Notes under the pieces: generated by a model | Told to the model about the DNA's origin: nothing | Seen by the model: only the letters and a program-made list of their open reading frames with translations | The model's database searches: none | In this document: positions 1 through 12,007 of the stretch, one piece after another | How positions within the stretch are numbered: the stretch's first letter is position 1 | Layout of the letters: each line of letters starts with the position of its first letter | From: Paratinospora sagittata | Lineage: Eukaryota > Streptophyta > Magnoliopsida > Ranunculales > Menispermaceae | Direction of reading: 5' to 3' | NCBI GenBank assembly: GCA_035771175.1 | Contig: CM069592.1 | Span: forward strand, 40,674,623-40,738,622 | Length of the DNA: 64,000 nt | Position numbers and translations under genes: made by a program

Positions 1-1081
1 ATAATAAAAGATTAAATAGGGGTCATAGTCAACCATTTATCCTAATTTTTATCGAGAGCCACCAATATATATAATTATCATGGACATAAATTAACTGATT
101 ATTTATATTTTAAATGGATAATACACGGTTTGATGTAGGAAAGACTCATTTTTGATTTTGTAATATTTAGAATGTATCATTATATTATTATATATTTATA
201 CTAGCAATTCATGTGGAAAGAATTAACAAATAGAATTTTAGAATTGCCTGATGATGCTTTATTACCAGTTTCTTGTCTGAACACTAACTCCCAACAGTAG
301 ACAGCACTAGTTACAACAGTACAAATCGTTTTCACAATAAGAATTAAGTCTTTGTTCAATGGACCTAAGACCATTTAAACTAAGAATTACGTAGAGGGGG
401 AAAGATTTTAATACATGTTTTTTATATATAACACCTTAGACCATTTTAACTTTTAATAGAAGTGATAGAAAGGGCAATCTATAAAATACTTTTTTTTAAC
501 TACAATAAAACATCTTTATAGTAATACTTTATAAAAAAATAATTTCTACATAATCGTAAATAAATTCTGTTCTAACTTAGGCATGTTATAAATAGGAATA
601 ATTTTTATATTGTAATAAATTTTAATTTTTCTATGTCTCATATTAAAAAAACTTATTTCTACACGGTAATAATTAACTATATATTGTAAAAAATATATTA
701 CATTAAAAGTTTAAGATGAATAAAATATTTATTTAAAATTATTTGGGACAATAATTTAATCTTTAGAGTTGTTACAACGTTTTTGAGCTTGTGGGTATAT
801 AGTAACTCGTCAGCATAACACCTTCTTGTTAAAGTCAAAACATTTCTAACTTCTTAAATATAGTTTTTTGAACTATATCATTTTTCCTAAGTATAACTCT
901 TTTAAGTTATAACCTCCTCATAGTAATAAATTTAACTTGGTGTCCCAATAATATAACTATAGAGAGGTTTTATTATACATTGAGTCATCTACACAAATGA
1001 ACATCTCCACCCTACTCGATTAAGGGTTTAGTTGACTCTAAAATTAAGGAATGTCTTAGCTTTTTACGTAGTTTAATGTAG
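1..1081. other. AT-rich intergenic DNA
   Basis: No reading frame of credible length or composition, no recognisable RNA gene and no clear repeat boundary were found in this stretch. It is very AT-rich, with many short A and T runs, as is typical of plant intergenic DNA. Confidence 0.6.
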
Positions 1082-1093
1082 ATTTATATTATA

Positions 1094-1315
1094 CCAAAGA
1101 TGCGTTGGCCAAGTCGTTGAGCAAATGGGCAAGTATCTGAGAGGTTATGAATTTGAGCCTCATCAATTTATGATCCTTTCAAGGTATGAGCCTGACACAA
1201 AAAAAAATTTGGAATTTCAAGGGGTATCCCTTTGGGGGTTAAAGACTTGTATCTCTTGAGATTAGTCAGTTGTGCGCAAGCTGACCCAAATACTTAAGTT
1301 TCAAAAAAAATATAA
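1094..1315 (+). mobile_element. SINE, tRNA-derived, with 12-bp target duplication
   Basis: A 222-bp body begins with a tRNA-like head: an A-box-like TGGCCAAGTCGTTGAG near the start and a B-box-like GGTTATGAATTTGAGCC about 40 bases later. It ends in an A-rich tail. It is bracketed by a perfect 12-bp direct repeat ATTTATATTATA at 1082-1093 and 1316-1327, the mark of LINE-machinery insertion. It encodes no protein and would depend on an autonomous LINE for movement. The family was not matched to a named one. Confidence 0.8.
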
Positions 1316-2985
1316 ATTTATATTATAATTAATCAAATAAAGTTTTATGTTACATGTCAACTATATTAAATTTTTTAATTAGTTTATATGTAATAATATT
1401 AATCCCCACTTTAGCATTTCTTCTTTGGTCATGATGTTAGATTTTACTCGAGAATACGTGATATTCGTCTATTCAACTTGAGAGTATAAAAGGAGAAAAA
1501 CATTAATTAGACCTCATACCTTAGCATTAACGACTTTCAAAATAGTTTAGCCTCTAGCTCTTTATTTTATGATATAAATGCCACTTGCATGCACATCGTT
1601 TCAAATTCAATGGAGAAAATACTGGTGTCTGTCCCTCTATTCCTCGGCTAAGTTCATGAACCTGAAGTTTCACGTTTGCGATTTATTCGCAGGTCGGTTT
1701 TAACTTGTATGTGGGTAGTTGACACGATCCACCGATTTTCAACAAGCCACCGTAAAGTTTTTTTTTTTTTTTCTTGTGAAAGAGCTAGCGTAAAATCTAA
1801 CACTATACTAGTTCCCATAACTAATTAATGATTCGCGCTATTTATTCGAATCTTCATTCCAAATAACTTACTTGTTAAAATTATTAATATATTGGTACAT
1901 GATTAAACACTAATAGACGATAAGATAGAGGGGACACACTGAGCTAGAACCGCTTAGGTGATGATTTGGTTGCCCGAGACCTTTTAGCGGAAAGAAAAAA
2001 AAAAAAAAAGAATAAGCTATCGTAAGAAATACCGGTGTAGTGACTTAAAGACCCTCCGATATCTAAGCTAGTTCAGAGCTCCGTAAAGTATTAATCACAC
2101 TGATTGGGTTATTAATTACGTACCTCATTAATGAAGAGCCAAGGGATATTTATAGTAGTCAGGATCTTTGCCCCTGACTGGCGTGTCGTCGTATTTTTAG
2201 TGTAAAATTCTAAATTTGTACGCAGTGAATCTCGTGTGATTCTTATTCGTGTCGAATAATAACTTCATTAGTTAACTCGGTATGTCAAGCTGATGGTCTA
2301 TCGTTGTATACGAGTTCGTGTTTGTGTTGATAGATTGATACCTGCTTGGTCGTATGAGTTAGCGTCAATGTCGCTGAAAAGCCTACTGCCATTTCAACAG
2401 GTTAGTATTTGTCAATAAGAGGTTGGTATCTAGCTCCGCCACGTTGACGTCATCACTCGGTGGCTGGTCTGGCTGATGTGGTATACAACTCGGTACACCA
2501 AAAAATGGATCCAACAATTAATAATCGATTAATTATGTCCATGATCTGGTGATAGACTAGTTAGATATAAAATGAGAAATGCAGAGGATAAATAAGTAGC
2601 AAATGAAGAATATGCAGCTCTCGTAGGTTAGTTTGAACGTAAGTTCATGCATGTACTTACTAAAGAATTAATCAATTTAGTTAGTTAATTATACACTTAA
2701 ACTGTCTAATAATTATATATGTTGATCAGGTAGTCACTGAGACCAATGATAGAGAGAAAAAATAAGACATTGGAGAATTGTGAAATTAAATTAACCATCA
2801 GTAAATATAGGTGCTTTGTATTATATTAAATATATACATTATTTTGGCGATAACTATATACATCATTATTTTATAGAATTCAATGGGAAAAAAGTATATA
2901 TATCTAAAATTATTCGACTCAACTTAATAAGTTTTTTCTAAAGAAAAATATTTTTATATTTATTAGATGTTAATGTCATTTTTTG

Positions 2986-3110
2986 ATATTGATATCCGGT
3001 TATTTTAAATATTTTAAGAATATGCGTGTATTGCATAATATTTTTAAATATACTCGAACATTCAAAATATTTAAAAAATATTTAAAAAAATTAAATGTTA
3101 ACGTTGATAT
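2986..3110. repeat. Dispersed repeat, probable MITE relic, copy B
   Basis: The core GTGTATTGCATAATATTTTT (about 3025-3044) and its surroundings match, in reverse complement, the region 27741-27880. The shared stretch is roughly 60-90 bp. Both copies carry GTTAAC-type sequence towards one edge. This suggests two old copies of one short inverted-repeat element. Boundaries are uncertain and no target duplication was found. Confidence 0.4.
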
Positions 3111-3614
3111 TTAGTCGTATATCATTACTCATCATATGAGTTGGCTAATAAAATTTAATTGTATAACGTAACAAGGCCAAAAGGGAAAATCTACATGAAT
3201 TCAGAAAAGAACCATCAAAATCAACAAGCAAAATTAGGCACGACAATCAGGCACCTTAATTAATAATCTTAGTTAAGTCTCTCTAATAAATTAGTTAATT
3301 ACAGCGTGTAATGTACGGTAGGTTGTCAAAGAAAGGTGAATGGACGTTTTCATTTTCCGTTCCGTTCATACTCGGTCAAGGTATTGATATTGACCAAGTT
3401 AGTCAAATTGAAATCCCCCCGTAATCATCTAAATTCATTGAATCCTTAAAAAAAAAACGAGAGAAAAATTTAAAAAAGAAATGTCTTGGAACCAGTCTGC
3501 GTGCACCACGTGTCAAACGCATGAAATGGGCATTGTTGCCCCCCCCCCAGCAACAATTCAAATGCGGAAACTTGAAAGAGTTAAAATTAAAAAAAAATAT
3601 ATAAAAATATATAT

Positions 3615-3731
3615 ATATATATTAATGTTAGTGTTAATTAATGGTGAGATTAAAATAAAATTAATGGGTAGAATATATATTAATGTTAGTGTTAATTAAT
3701 TATGAGATAAAATAAAATTAATGGGAAGAAG
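3615..3731. repeat. Tandem duplication, period about 58 bp
   Basis: Two adjacent units share TTAATGTTAGTGTTAATTAA followed by a GAGAT..AAAATAAAATTAATGGG block. The repeated landmark ATTAATG falls at 3621 and 3679, giving a 58-bp period. The second unit has small deletions and substitutions. It is non-coding. Confidence 0.7.
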
Positions 3732-6433
3732 AAAGGCGTGTTGGGTCGGTTGGTAAATTAGGGAGTGATAGAACCGACAACACACAAATGTCGGGGGACG
3801 CTTGAGAAGACGTTTTTAATTAATTAATATAAAGCTTTGATAATTAATACGCATGTCTAGTGCAATTAATTAAGTACTTAATTAATCCTAAACAAGCCTT
3901 TAATAACAAAAAGAGTGCATAAACCTCATAGACAAAGGCCTGTGATAAAAGAACATAACTCTTCTAATAAAAAATATATAAGATGTAGACAAGATGGAGC
4001 TATAAACTCAACAAAATCATGAAAAATCAATTCCACTCTTCACTTAAAAAAGGGTAAAGGTGCAGACATAAGAGCAAATGCTTATTAGCTAAAAAAAAAG
4101 GTTATATGGACAATGATTAAACCTATTGATTAGACTGTATTTAGTGGGTGATGCAAAAATTCAACGTACATAACTGATCTTTAAGTTTTATGCTGGCTAT
4201 CAATTATCTAACACAATCCTTATTCTTCGCTAAAATTTTGGACAAAAAAAAAAAAAAAAATTGAGCCAGAAGAAGTAATGTAAAAACTATAACAAAATAT
4301 AAAATAAAATTTTAAAAAATAAGTTTTTTTTTTTTTAAGTAGAATTTTTAAAATCTATTGTGTCTTGATAATTATGTCGAAATTATAAATGATGATGGTG
4401 CTTCTTCTTCTTCTTCTTTTGTTTTTTTAATAGATTTTGCCAATTTAGCCTCCTTTTCTTCTTCCCATTTTGAATATAGGTTTATATTATGCTAAAGATT
4501 CTGAAAATAACTATAAAGACATGAATCATTAAGATATATCTCATCAGATATACATGTCTTTTGAATTCCCAAGCTTATGGGCTTGGAATGAAGTCTAATC
4601 AATCACCAATTAATTGGGAAAGACCTCACCAAGAGTTGTGGAGGAGCTGTTGCCTTTCACTTGAATCGAATAGCATTTCAAGTAAAATGACAACTAGGTT
4701 TAGGCTGGCTTTGGGGCAATTAAGATTGCACTAAGTGACTTAGGTTTGGTCCATGTGGGATCTTGCACTCTAAATAGGGCGCTGATATGATCTTTAGCCA
4801 TTATCAGTGTCTTCTTCGGATTTTTTGTATTTTTATCATCAATGCTAGTTTGTTAACCATAAGGTTTTACCAATTTTTTTTTTTTTAAAAGAAAGCCTAA
4901 TCATTGTGTATTTTGTTATTTGTAAGATCTAATTAATAATTTACAAGTACTATAATATTTTTAGAAATAGGAATATAATTACTTCTGATAATAACAATTA
5001 ACATAAGAAATGCCCACGATTGAATTACCTTTTTTTTTTTTTTTTTTTGTGCCAAAATATTGTGACATGCACTTGGATATATAGTTTCTATATATTCATG
5101 ATCTTGGACATCATTTTAAGGGGACTGACTCACAGAGACCATGGCTTGTGAAACCAAACTGTTAGAGGATCATCTCTAACATAGATTTTAAAACCATACT
5201 CGCAATGATGTGGTAAGTAAGTGAGAGGATAGTTATTTTGAATTATTACTCATTTTATCACTACTTAAGTTAACTTGTAAAACATAATGCTTGAGAGAAA
5301 TTCTTGTCTCTTAATAAAGTCAACAAAGACTCACCTTAAGAAGTAATGACCTGAGTTTTTTTATCTTCTATTTCTATGAAAATTGAGTCAGTATTCTACT
5401 TTTAAGTCTCTTGGCTCATGAGAATAGAGAAGCGCAAAGCGTTGAGTTAAGAGATTAATCAGACGAGAGGCTGGAGTCGCTAGTTATTAAAAAATTAAAA
5501 ATAAAAATAAAAATAAAAGTAAAAAATAAATAAAAATAATAATGGGTTTATGTATCTGTAGAGTGTGGAGTACAGAGTGTACAATGGATGATTGTGCAGA
5601 GGCAGAGACAAATGGTGGCCCAGCTTGCAGCTTGAGTTTTTGAGTTAGCTTTGTTTTGGGCTTTGTAATTTGCAGAGATATATATACATATATATATGGA
5701 CCCGGGTACGTAATGAGCAAGAATGCATGTGCTTCAAGGGCCAGTGGCCTGCCCATGCCTTGCTAAAAAGTTATCTTGTCAGTTGATATGCTTTGCTCAA
5801 CCTCCAAGCCAAAGCCTCCACAATAGTACTCCACACACACTCACTCACTGTGGTTTATTAGTACTGTACGGTTCTGTGTCTGCAGCTTCTGCAACCATGT
5901 GCTCATCTCGCTGGAATATGATCAGATTTTAATACAAAAGTATCCTTTTCTTTTTCAAAATGAAAAAGTAAATATTATAATTTTGTAACGAGTAATTGTT
6001 TCAGTGAAAACAGTCTCACTTTCAAGGTTGTATATGATGGAAAAGGTTTACCCACCAACTTATAAGAAGTCTCTATTAATTGACACTGAAACTTACCTTA
6101 ATACTCGAGGCTCATGTAACACAATAGTATTTTGTTCTTTCTATTATGAGGCTTAGACGTGTAGTGTTTTTTTTATATCTTGAATGTGTCTAGTAAGATT
6201 TTTGAAGGGCCTTTCCGTGTTTCCTTCCTCAGTCCTTATCCCTTCTTCTGTCAAATTCCTATTCTTTCCTAGGGAATGGCCCATTGCTCACACCATAAAA
6301 AGAAAAAAAAGACAAGCAATCGTTTTACTCTCAGTCCTTTAAATGGATTCACTGATAAAAACAAAAGATGAAAGATTCATAAAATTTATTATTATTTATT
6401 ATTATAATAATACGAGAAAATTGGACCGGGAAC

Positions 6434-6503
6434 CCCATTGTAGTCTATATGGTTAGGATTTGTGACTTCACCAGACGGCTGGGAATCGAGTCCCGGGATT
6501 GGA
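6434..6503 (+). pseudogene. tRNA-Glu(TTC)-like relic
   Basis: The stretch follows the plant nuclear tRNA-Glu layout: CATTGTAGTCTATATGGTTAGGAT for the D-arm region (A box), an anticodon-loop-like ACTTCACC with TTC in the anticodon place, and GGAATCGAGTCCCGGG for the T-arm (B box). The acceptor ends do not pair properly and the B box departs from GGTTCGANTCC. It is therefore read as a decayed tRNA gene or the head of a tRNA-Glu-derived SINE rather than a working tRNA. A T-rich run follows at about 6521. Confidence 0.5.
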
Positions 6504-6699
6504 ATGTTATCACTTATCACTTTTTGGTTTTTTTTTGTTTTTAATTAACACTCTTTACAAACATCAACATAATTACATGATTATCTGTTTGTGATCACTT
6601 ACTAATAATTGAAATCATCTTAATCAAATTCTTAAATACACATAAGTGATTGAATCAAATAGGTATAGATTCTAGGGTATAATTGCATCATTTTATAGG

Positions 6700-6990
6700 C
6701 CTCTTCCCAGTCAAAGATAAAATAAGAGAAAACAAATTAAGATGGTTTGAACACATACAATAAAGATATTTAGATGCTCTAGTTATAAAAAGTGATCTTT
6801 TAACAGTAATAATAGAGATAAAGTTGGACCTAAAATAACATGCAAAAATAATTAAAAAAGATATAATTATTTATAGTTTAAATTTTGATTTAACCTTGGA
6901 TAGTTTAAGATAGAAGAAACAAATTCATGTAGCTGAACCTGGGTAATTGAGAAAAAGGCTTCGTTAAAGTTGAGTATTTTTTAAACATTT
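6700..6990 (+). mobile_element. LINE 3'-end relic
   Basis: The stretch AAAGATAAAATAAGAGAAAA and the following 270 bp align clearly with 30190-30475, the 3' end of the LINE fragment in the sialyltransferase-like gene. Shared words include ATGGTTTG(A/G)ACACATACA and GAGAAAAAGGCTT. The translated part corresponds to the DKMREN.L.WF.H segment of plant L1-type reverse transcriptases but is interrupted. It is a dead, strongly diverged and 5'-truncated copy. Confidence 0.7.
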
Positions 6991-8083
6991 TAATTGTAAT
7001 AATAAAAAGACAATATTTACCAATAGGCGGTACACTTTTGCCATGTTCGAGTTCAAGATGATTAATTTTGCCCAAAGAGAAAGGTGACACCTCTGGGGTG
7101 CCAAAAAACCAATAAAAAAAGAAGAAGACAATATTCATTTATTTTGTTAGTGACTAAATGGACCCAAATATGAAATTGGAACTACCATATCTTCGGGAAC
7201 AAATATGTCCAAGTCTCTTACTATTAGGGGACTAGCAAATAACAAAATCAAATTCATCAGGTTTTTTTTTTTTTTGATAACAATTCATCAGGTTAAAAGG
7301 CTTGGAACCATCACTCTAAATTCACACCTCAAGAAGTAGGAGCCAAAGTTTTAGCTCACATTCCATCCCAACCAAAGAAGCCAATAGGGTCACAATCCCA
7401 TAAATCCAGAAGGGTCACACTCCAATATTTATTTGGTGTGTTAGTAACAAAATTCGAAAATGCTTTGAAGAATTAGTGGGTGTTTCAAGGAGGTTAAATA
7501 TCCTCTATCAAGAATCAAAAGATTTAAAAAAGAAAAAAAAGAAAGAAAGAACTCCTTTAGATTTGGCTTTATAAATTAAAATCATAAAATGCAAGCCTGT
7601 TTTCATTGATCCCGAGGCAGGAGTACTTCATGAAATAATCAGAAATTTTACAAAATAGAACAAAGCTTTAATGTTTTATGTGCTCTTTTCCCTACTTTTT
7701 TTTGGGAAAAATTACGTCAATCAGGATTCAAATAAGAGATTCTGTGTGTATGATCTTAACCTTTCAGTTGATCGTATTCTTCTAAATTGTTAATATCTAT
7801 ATTCGCTTTATATACGTAGCCCATACCTCACAGCCATTATAACTTTTGGGTCAAGTTGTTTCTAACATAAATAAACAAATAAAGCTGAATTGCTAGAAAA
7901 CAGTTGAGAGATTATCAGCAAATATGTTTTCTTCTTGAGCCATCAAATTGCAGTGTCCATCCCTTCTCTTTGCTGCCACTTAGTTAAATAAAAACCAATA
8001 TAAGAAAAACTCTTGGTGCAACCATAACTCACTTGAAGAATCTTCTTTGCTCAATGCCTTAGAAAGTTTTATTGCCCATGACA
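6991..8083. other. Intergenic, including the PPR gene's 3' flank
   Basis: No coding features were recognised. The part nearest 8083 should hold the 3'UTR of the PPR gene, which is transcribed towards lower coordinates. No polyadenylation site can be fixed from sequence alone. Confidence 0.5.
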
Positions 8084-10540
8084 TCACCAGTAATCTCCAC
8101 AGGAGCAAAACCCATCTCTAAAATGATGGAACCGGCTAGAATCCCGAACTGTAATTTCCCTCTTTACAATTTTCGAAATCACCTTAATCGCAGCGTGGCA
8201 ATCGGTACAAGCTCTCAAATTCTTCACCACCAAAATTGGTGAACCGGGTGGTGTACTAATCAAAGCAAACACTATTGCCAAGCGTTCGCTATGATACATG
8301 AGAGAGACAACTTTTATATCCTCTTCCACATGATGAAGAGCACAACTTGTATCAGGGACATAACCTTCCTTCTCCATCAGCTCAGCTAAAACTTTGAGCT
8401 TTTTCTCAATCTTTTCCATCTCTGGATGAGTTCTATCATTTGCCGAGAATACATGAATCTTCTGCTTAATTTCAACCCAGCTATAAGCTGAAACCTTCTT
8501 AACTCCACGGTCTCGCATTGCCTTCTTTACTTTTGCAACATCTTGCCATTTACCAGCAGCTGCATAGATATTGGACATGGTGACGTATGGAGCTGCGTCT
8601 CGTATCTCCATGTTAAATAGCTGATCAGCTGCCTTTTCCGCTAGTTCTTGGTTCCCATGGATTCTGCAAGAATTCAAAACTGATGTCCATATAATCTCAT
8701 CTGGCTCAAATGGCATCTGGGTCATCAAATTCTCCAGTTCATCGAACCATCCTCCGCGTCCTAATAAATCAATCATGGAAGCGCAATGCTCTCTTCTTGG
8801 ATCAATTTTGTACATTTGAGTCATAGAATTGAAGTACTTTAATCCTTCTTCGACGAGCCCGCAATGGCTACAAGCAGAAAAAACACTGAGAAATGTTACT
8901 GAATCTGGGTGGAGACCGGATTTAACCATTTCCATGAACGATGAAAGAGTGGCTTTGCCATTCCCATTTCGAGCATAAGCTGCGATCATAGCGTTCCATG
9001 AAACTATATTACGATCAGGCATCTCTTTGAAGGTTTGAATTGCATCTTTTATGGACCCGCAATTCGCATATACATCCACAAGTGCACTTCCAGCAAAGAC
9101 ACTGGACATGAACCCAGTTCTGATAATGAAGGAATGCAACTGTTTAGATAAACTAAGTGAAGCCAAGCTTGAAGAAGCTTTTAAGATGCTAGCAAAAGTT
9201 GCCTGGTCTGGACACACCTCCATTTTTAGCATCTCTAAGAACAGTTTGAGGGCTTCTTCATGAAGCCCATTTTGAACATAACTTGAGATCAATGCTGTCC
9301 ATGACACACTGTTTCTACAAACCAGATTGCCAAAAATAATATTGGCTTCATCTAAGCTTCCGCACTTGGCGTACATGTCAATTAAAGCATTTCCCACTTG
9401 ATTTTCTGATTCAGCAGATGTTACAATAGCTTGAGAATGGATTTGGCGACCCATTTCGTAATCCAATTTAGCTGAGGCTATGCTTAATATGCTGGCATAA
9501 GGGAATTGCGTCTGATCAAAACCCAAAAACACCAGCTCACGAAAAAGATCGAGGGCCTCTTTAAATTTCCCATTCCAAGCATACCCTGAGATGATCACAT
9601 TGTAAGAAACACCATCCACTTCCGGCATTTCGTCAAAGAACTTCTTTGCTTTGGAAAACTGGTCATGCTTGGAATAGAAATCTAGCATAGCATTGCTAAC
9701 GAAAACGTTCCAAACAAAATTGGTCTTGATCACTGAACCATGCACTTGTTGCCCAAGTTTTAGCTCTCCAAATCCAACACTAGCACATAGAACTGCAGCG
9801 AACGTGAATTCTGTAGGCTTCAATCCCAATTTCTGCATTTCTATAAACAATTTCACCGCTTGCTCATTGAACCCGTCTTTCGAGTAGCCTGTTATCATCG
9901 CATTATACGTCACTTGATCTCTTTCTCCCATATCATTAAAGAGCTTAAAAGCTGAAGATAAGCTGTTAGATTTGCAGTAAGAATCAATCAAAGTATTACA
10001 CACAAGAAGGGTAGATCCATAACCCAATTGCACAACAAGAGCATGAATTTGAGTGATTTGGTTCAATGTCACCGCGTCATTACATGCTGATAAAACAGTT
10101 GTGAGTGTCACATGATCTGGCTCTGCTCCTGATCTTCTCATTTCTGTAAATAGTTTGTAAACCTCATTAGTTAAGTTACTTTGTACGTACCCACCGATCA
10201 AAATTGTCCATGTAACCGTATTTCGATCAACTGTGTGATCAAACAGTTCTCGGGCTACCGTAAGATTTCCGGATTTCACGTAGCCTGAAATTAAAGTGTT
10301 GGTGGAGATAATGTTTCTTTGGGGCATTTGATCAAACAATTTATGTGCATGCGATAGCTTGCCTTTCTTAAGAAAGTCTTCCATGAGATAGTTAGAGCGG
10401 CAAGTGCTGGGATTAAAGCCCGTTTTGATGATTGCTGCGTCTACTGCATATTGTTTAACGTAGGTATGAGGTTTGAGAGAGTGAGCAACTTTTAAGGAGT
10501 ACAAGAAGTGCGACGCGCTTGGTCTACAAAATGGTGTCAT
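8084..10540 (-). CDS. DYW-class pentatricopeptide repeat (PPR) protein, organelle RNA editing type
   Basis: Single-exon gene of 818 codons, the usual structure for plant PLS-class PPR genes. The first 30 residues are rich in S, H, K and R and lack acidic residues, as in mitochondrial or plastid targeting peptides. Repeats follow with the typical words NTLISGY, FDEMP, VSWTALISSYVQNG, HSQAIV and IDMYAKCG (about residues 35-640), then E/E+ and a DYW domain. The DYW cytidine-deaminase-like motif is complete: HSE at 750-752, CTDC at 778-781, and the C-terminus CSCGDYW. Such proteins bind a specific organelle transcript and direct C-to-U editing. Overall wording resembles Arabidopsis At2g01510-like proteins, but that assignment is from memory. 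The ATG at 10540 gives a normal N-terminus. It appears intact. Target transcript and organelle cannot be read from the sequence. Confidence 0.95.
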   Translation of the reverse strand: MTPFCRPSASHFLYSLKVAHSLKPHTYVKQYAVDAAIIKTGFNPSTCRSNYLMEDFLKKGKLSHAHKLFDQMPQRNIISTNTLISGYVKSGNLTVARELFDHTVDRNTVTWTILIGGYVQSNLTNEVYKLFTEMRRSGAEPDHVTLTTVLSACNDAVTLNQITQIHALVVQLGYGSTLLVCNTLIDSYCKSNSLSSAFKLFNDMGERDQVTYNAMITGYSKDGFNEQAVKLFIEMQKLGLKPTEFTFAAVLCASVGFGELKLGQQVHGSVIKTNFVWNVFVSNAMLDFYSKHDQFSKAKKFFDEMPEVDGVSYNVIISGYAWNGKFKEALDLFRELVFLGFDQTQFPYASILSIASAKLDYEMGRQIHSQAIVTSAESENQVGNALIDMYAKCGSLDEANIIFGNLVCRNSVSWTALISSYVQNGLHEEALKLFLEMLKMEVCPDQATFASILKASSSLASLSLSKQLHSFIIRTGFMSSVFAGSALVDVYANCGSIKDAIQTFKEMPDRNIVSWNAMIAAYARNGNGKATLSSFMEMVKSGLHPDSVTFLSVFSACSHCGLVEEGLKYFNSMTQMYKIDPRREHCASMIDLLGRGGWFDELENLMTQMPFEPDEIIWTSVLNSCRIHGNQELAEKAADQLFNMEIRDAAPYVTMSNIYAAAGKWQDVAKVKKAMRDRGVKKVSAYSWVEIKQKIHVFSANDRTHPEMEKIEKKLKVLAELMEKEGYVPDTSCALHHVEEDIKVVSLMYHSERLAIVFALISTPPGSPILVVKNLRACTDCHAAIKVISKIVKREITVRDSSRFHHFRDGFCSCGDYW

Positions 10541-12007
10541 AACTCATGAGAGCTAGTCGAAGCTCAAGTGATTTGTGAAGGGTAAAATATGCAGAAGAGG
10601 AGTTCCGAACAGTTATTTCAGTTGGGCACGATTTTTTTTGTGGGGGCATGCATTTGGTATCGTTTTTAAATTCAGTTGTCTGTATTTAAAAATAAAAAGT
10701 TAGAAAATTTGTTTGGTTCATTCTCATTTAAATAAGAAAATTAATTATTTTGAAAAACATAAAAAAATTATTTTTTAAGTTTTTCTTTTAATTAATGAGA
10801 CCCACAAACTTTTTTCTTAATTTTTATAAAATAACCAAACAAAATTTTCTTATTTTTTAAATTTAAAAAATATTTTTAAAAAACTATAAATCAATTAAAA
10901 ATAAAATATGCCAAAACAATCATTTTTCTTAACGCACAAGTAGCGTTTTTGAGCTGTTAATTTTATGCAGTTTGTAGAGAGCTTTACTAGTATTCAGTGT
11001 TAAACAACGTTTATATAATAAATGGTATTCTTTCATTCTTTTTTGTTTTGTTTTTTTTTATTTTTTTAAAACCAAATATTGTGAGGCCTTACTGGTTAAA
11101 TCGGTGACAATCTGCAACTTTCAATACTTAATATCATAGGAAAAATCACTGAAAATGATAGAGACATCTTCCTGCATTGAGCAAAAGTACTAGAAAAACT
11201 TTTTTTGTTGTATATGTGCTTTTATATATATACACGCTTTGGTATGTAGTTAGCCTTGTTCAGCAGTATTTGTCCGTGTTTGCATATTGTTTCTTCTCTA
11301 CTTGCAAAATGAGGCAACACGAGGGGAAAAATATCAATTATAACTTGATATCCCTTGTTGGACCTCCGCATATTAGCTTTTATTTTTAAGTCAAGTGATT
11401 TTTAACAAATATTTCACTCATCCACGTTGGTCACTTGCAAGTTAAAAAGATGAAAGGAGAAAAGAGAACTGAAATGTGATCTTTGGATTGAGTGCATATT
11501 TTGTTATGTAACTGTTGGTCACCCTCTCTATGAGATACGCTGGCTTCAGATAAATGACCATCAGGGGACTGGGGAAACCTGAAACCTATCATACTGAATA
11601 AAAAAACCTGAAGAAATCTGTACAACCACCAATTAGAACGACCACCACAAGCCACCCAAAATCAAAACAAAATATATATAAAAGATAAAAAAAAAAGAAG
11701 AAGCAAATTAATAGAGATTAAACACCTCACATTTCCTAGCCATAATGAATACAGCAGATAGCAGCTCTTAGATTGCAAGTAATGAGGCTATCATAAGTTA
11801 AGACTTGGAGGGTCCACTGCGCACGGACACCTACTGAAAATCTGACGCCCTTAACAGTTCAACAAAGCCCAATCAGCTGCGGCTGCTCCCAAAAAGATTG
11901 GAACCAGCTCCTAGCTGAGATATATATAACACACAAAGCAATACCTTTCTGCAATATACAGAGACTGCATTCTTCTATGTGGTTTGAATGAACCTCCAAA
12001 AATGATG
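10541..12007. other. Intergenic: PPR upstream region and ARF-GAP 3' flank
   Basis: Contains the PPR promoter side (10541 upward) and the 3'UTR of the ARF-GAP gene (just below 12008). AT-rich runs fill 10660-11070. No extra gene was supported; open frames at 11177-11389 and 11431-11655 lack protein-like features. Confidence 0.6.

Larger units (their letters stand above)
1328..6433. other. AT-rich intergenic DNA
   Basis: No supportable gene. It contains a tandem duplication near 3615-3731, a probable MITE relic near 2986-3110, several homopolymer runs, and short open frames of low complexity (for example at 3481-3699 and 5723-5932) that have no protein-like features. Confidence 0.5.
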
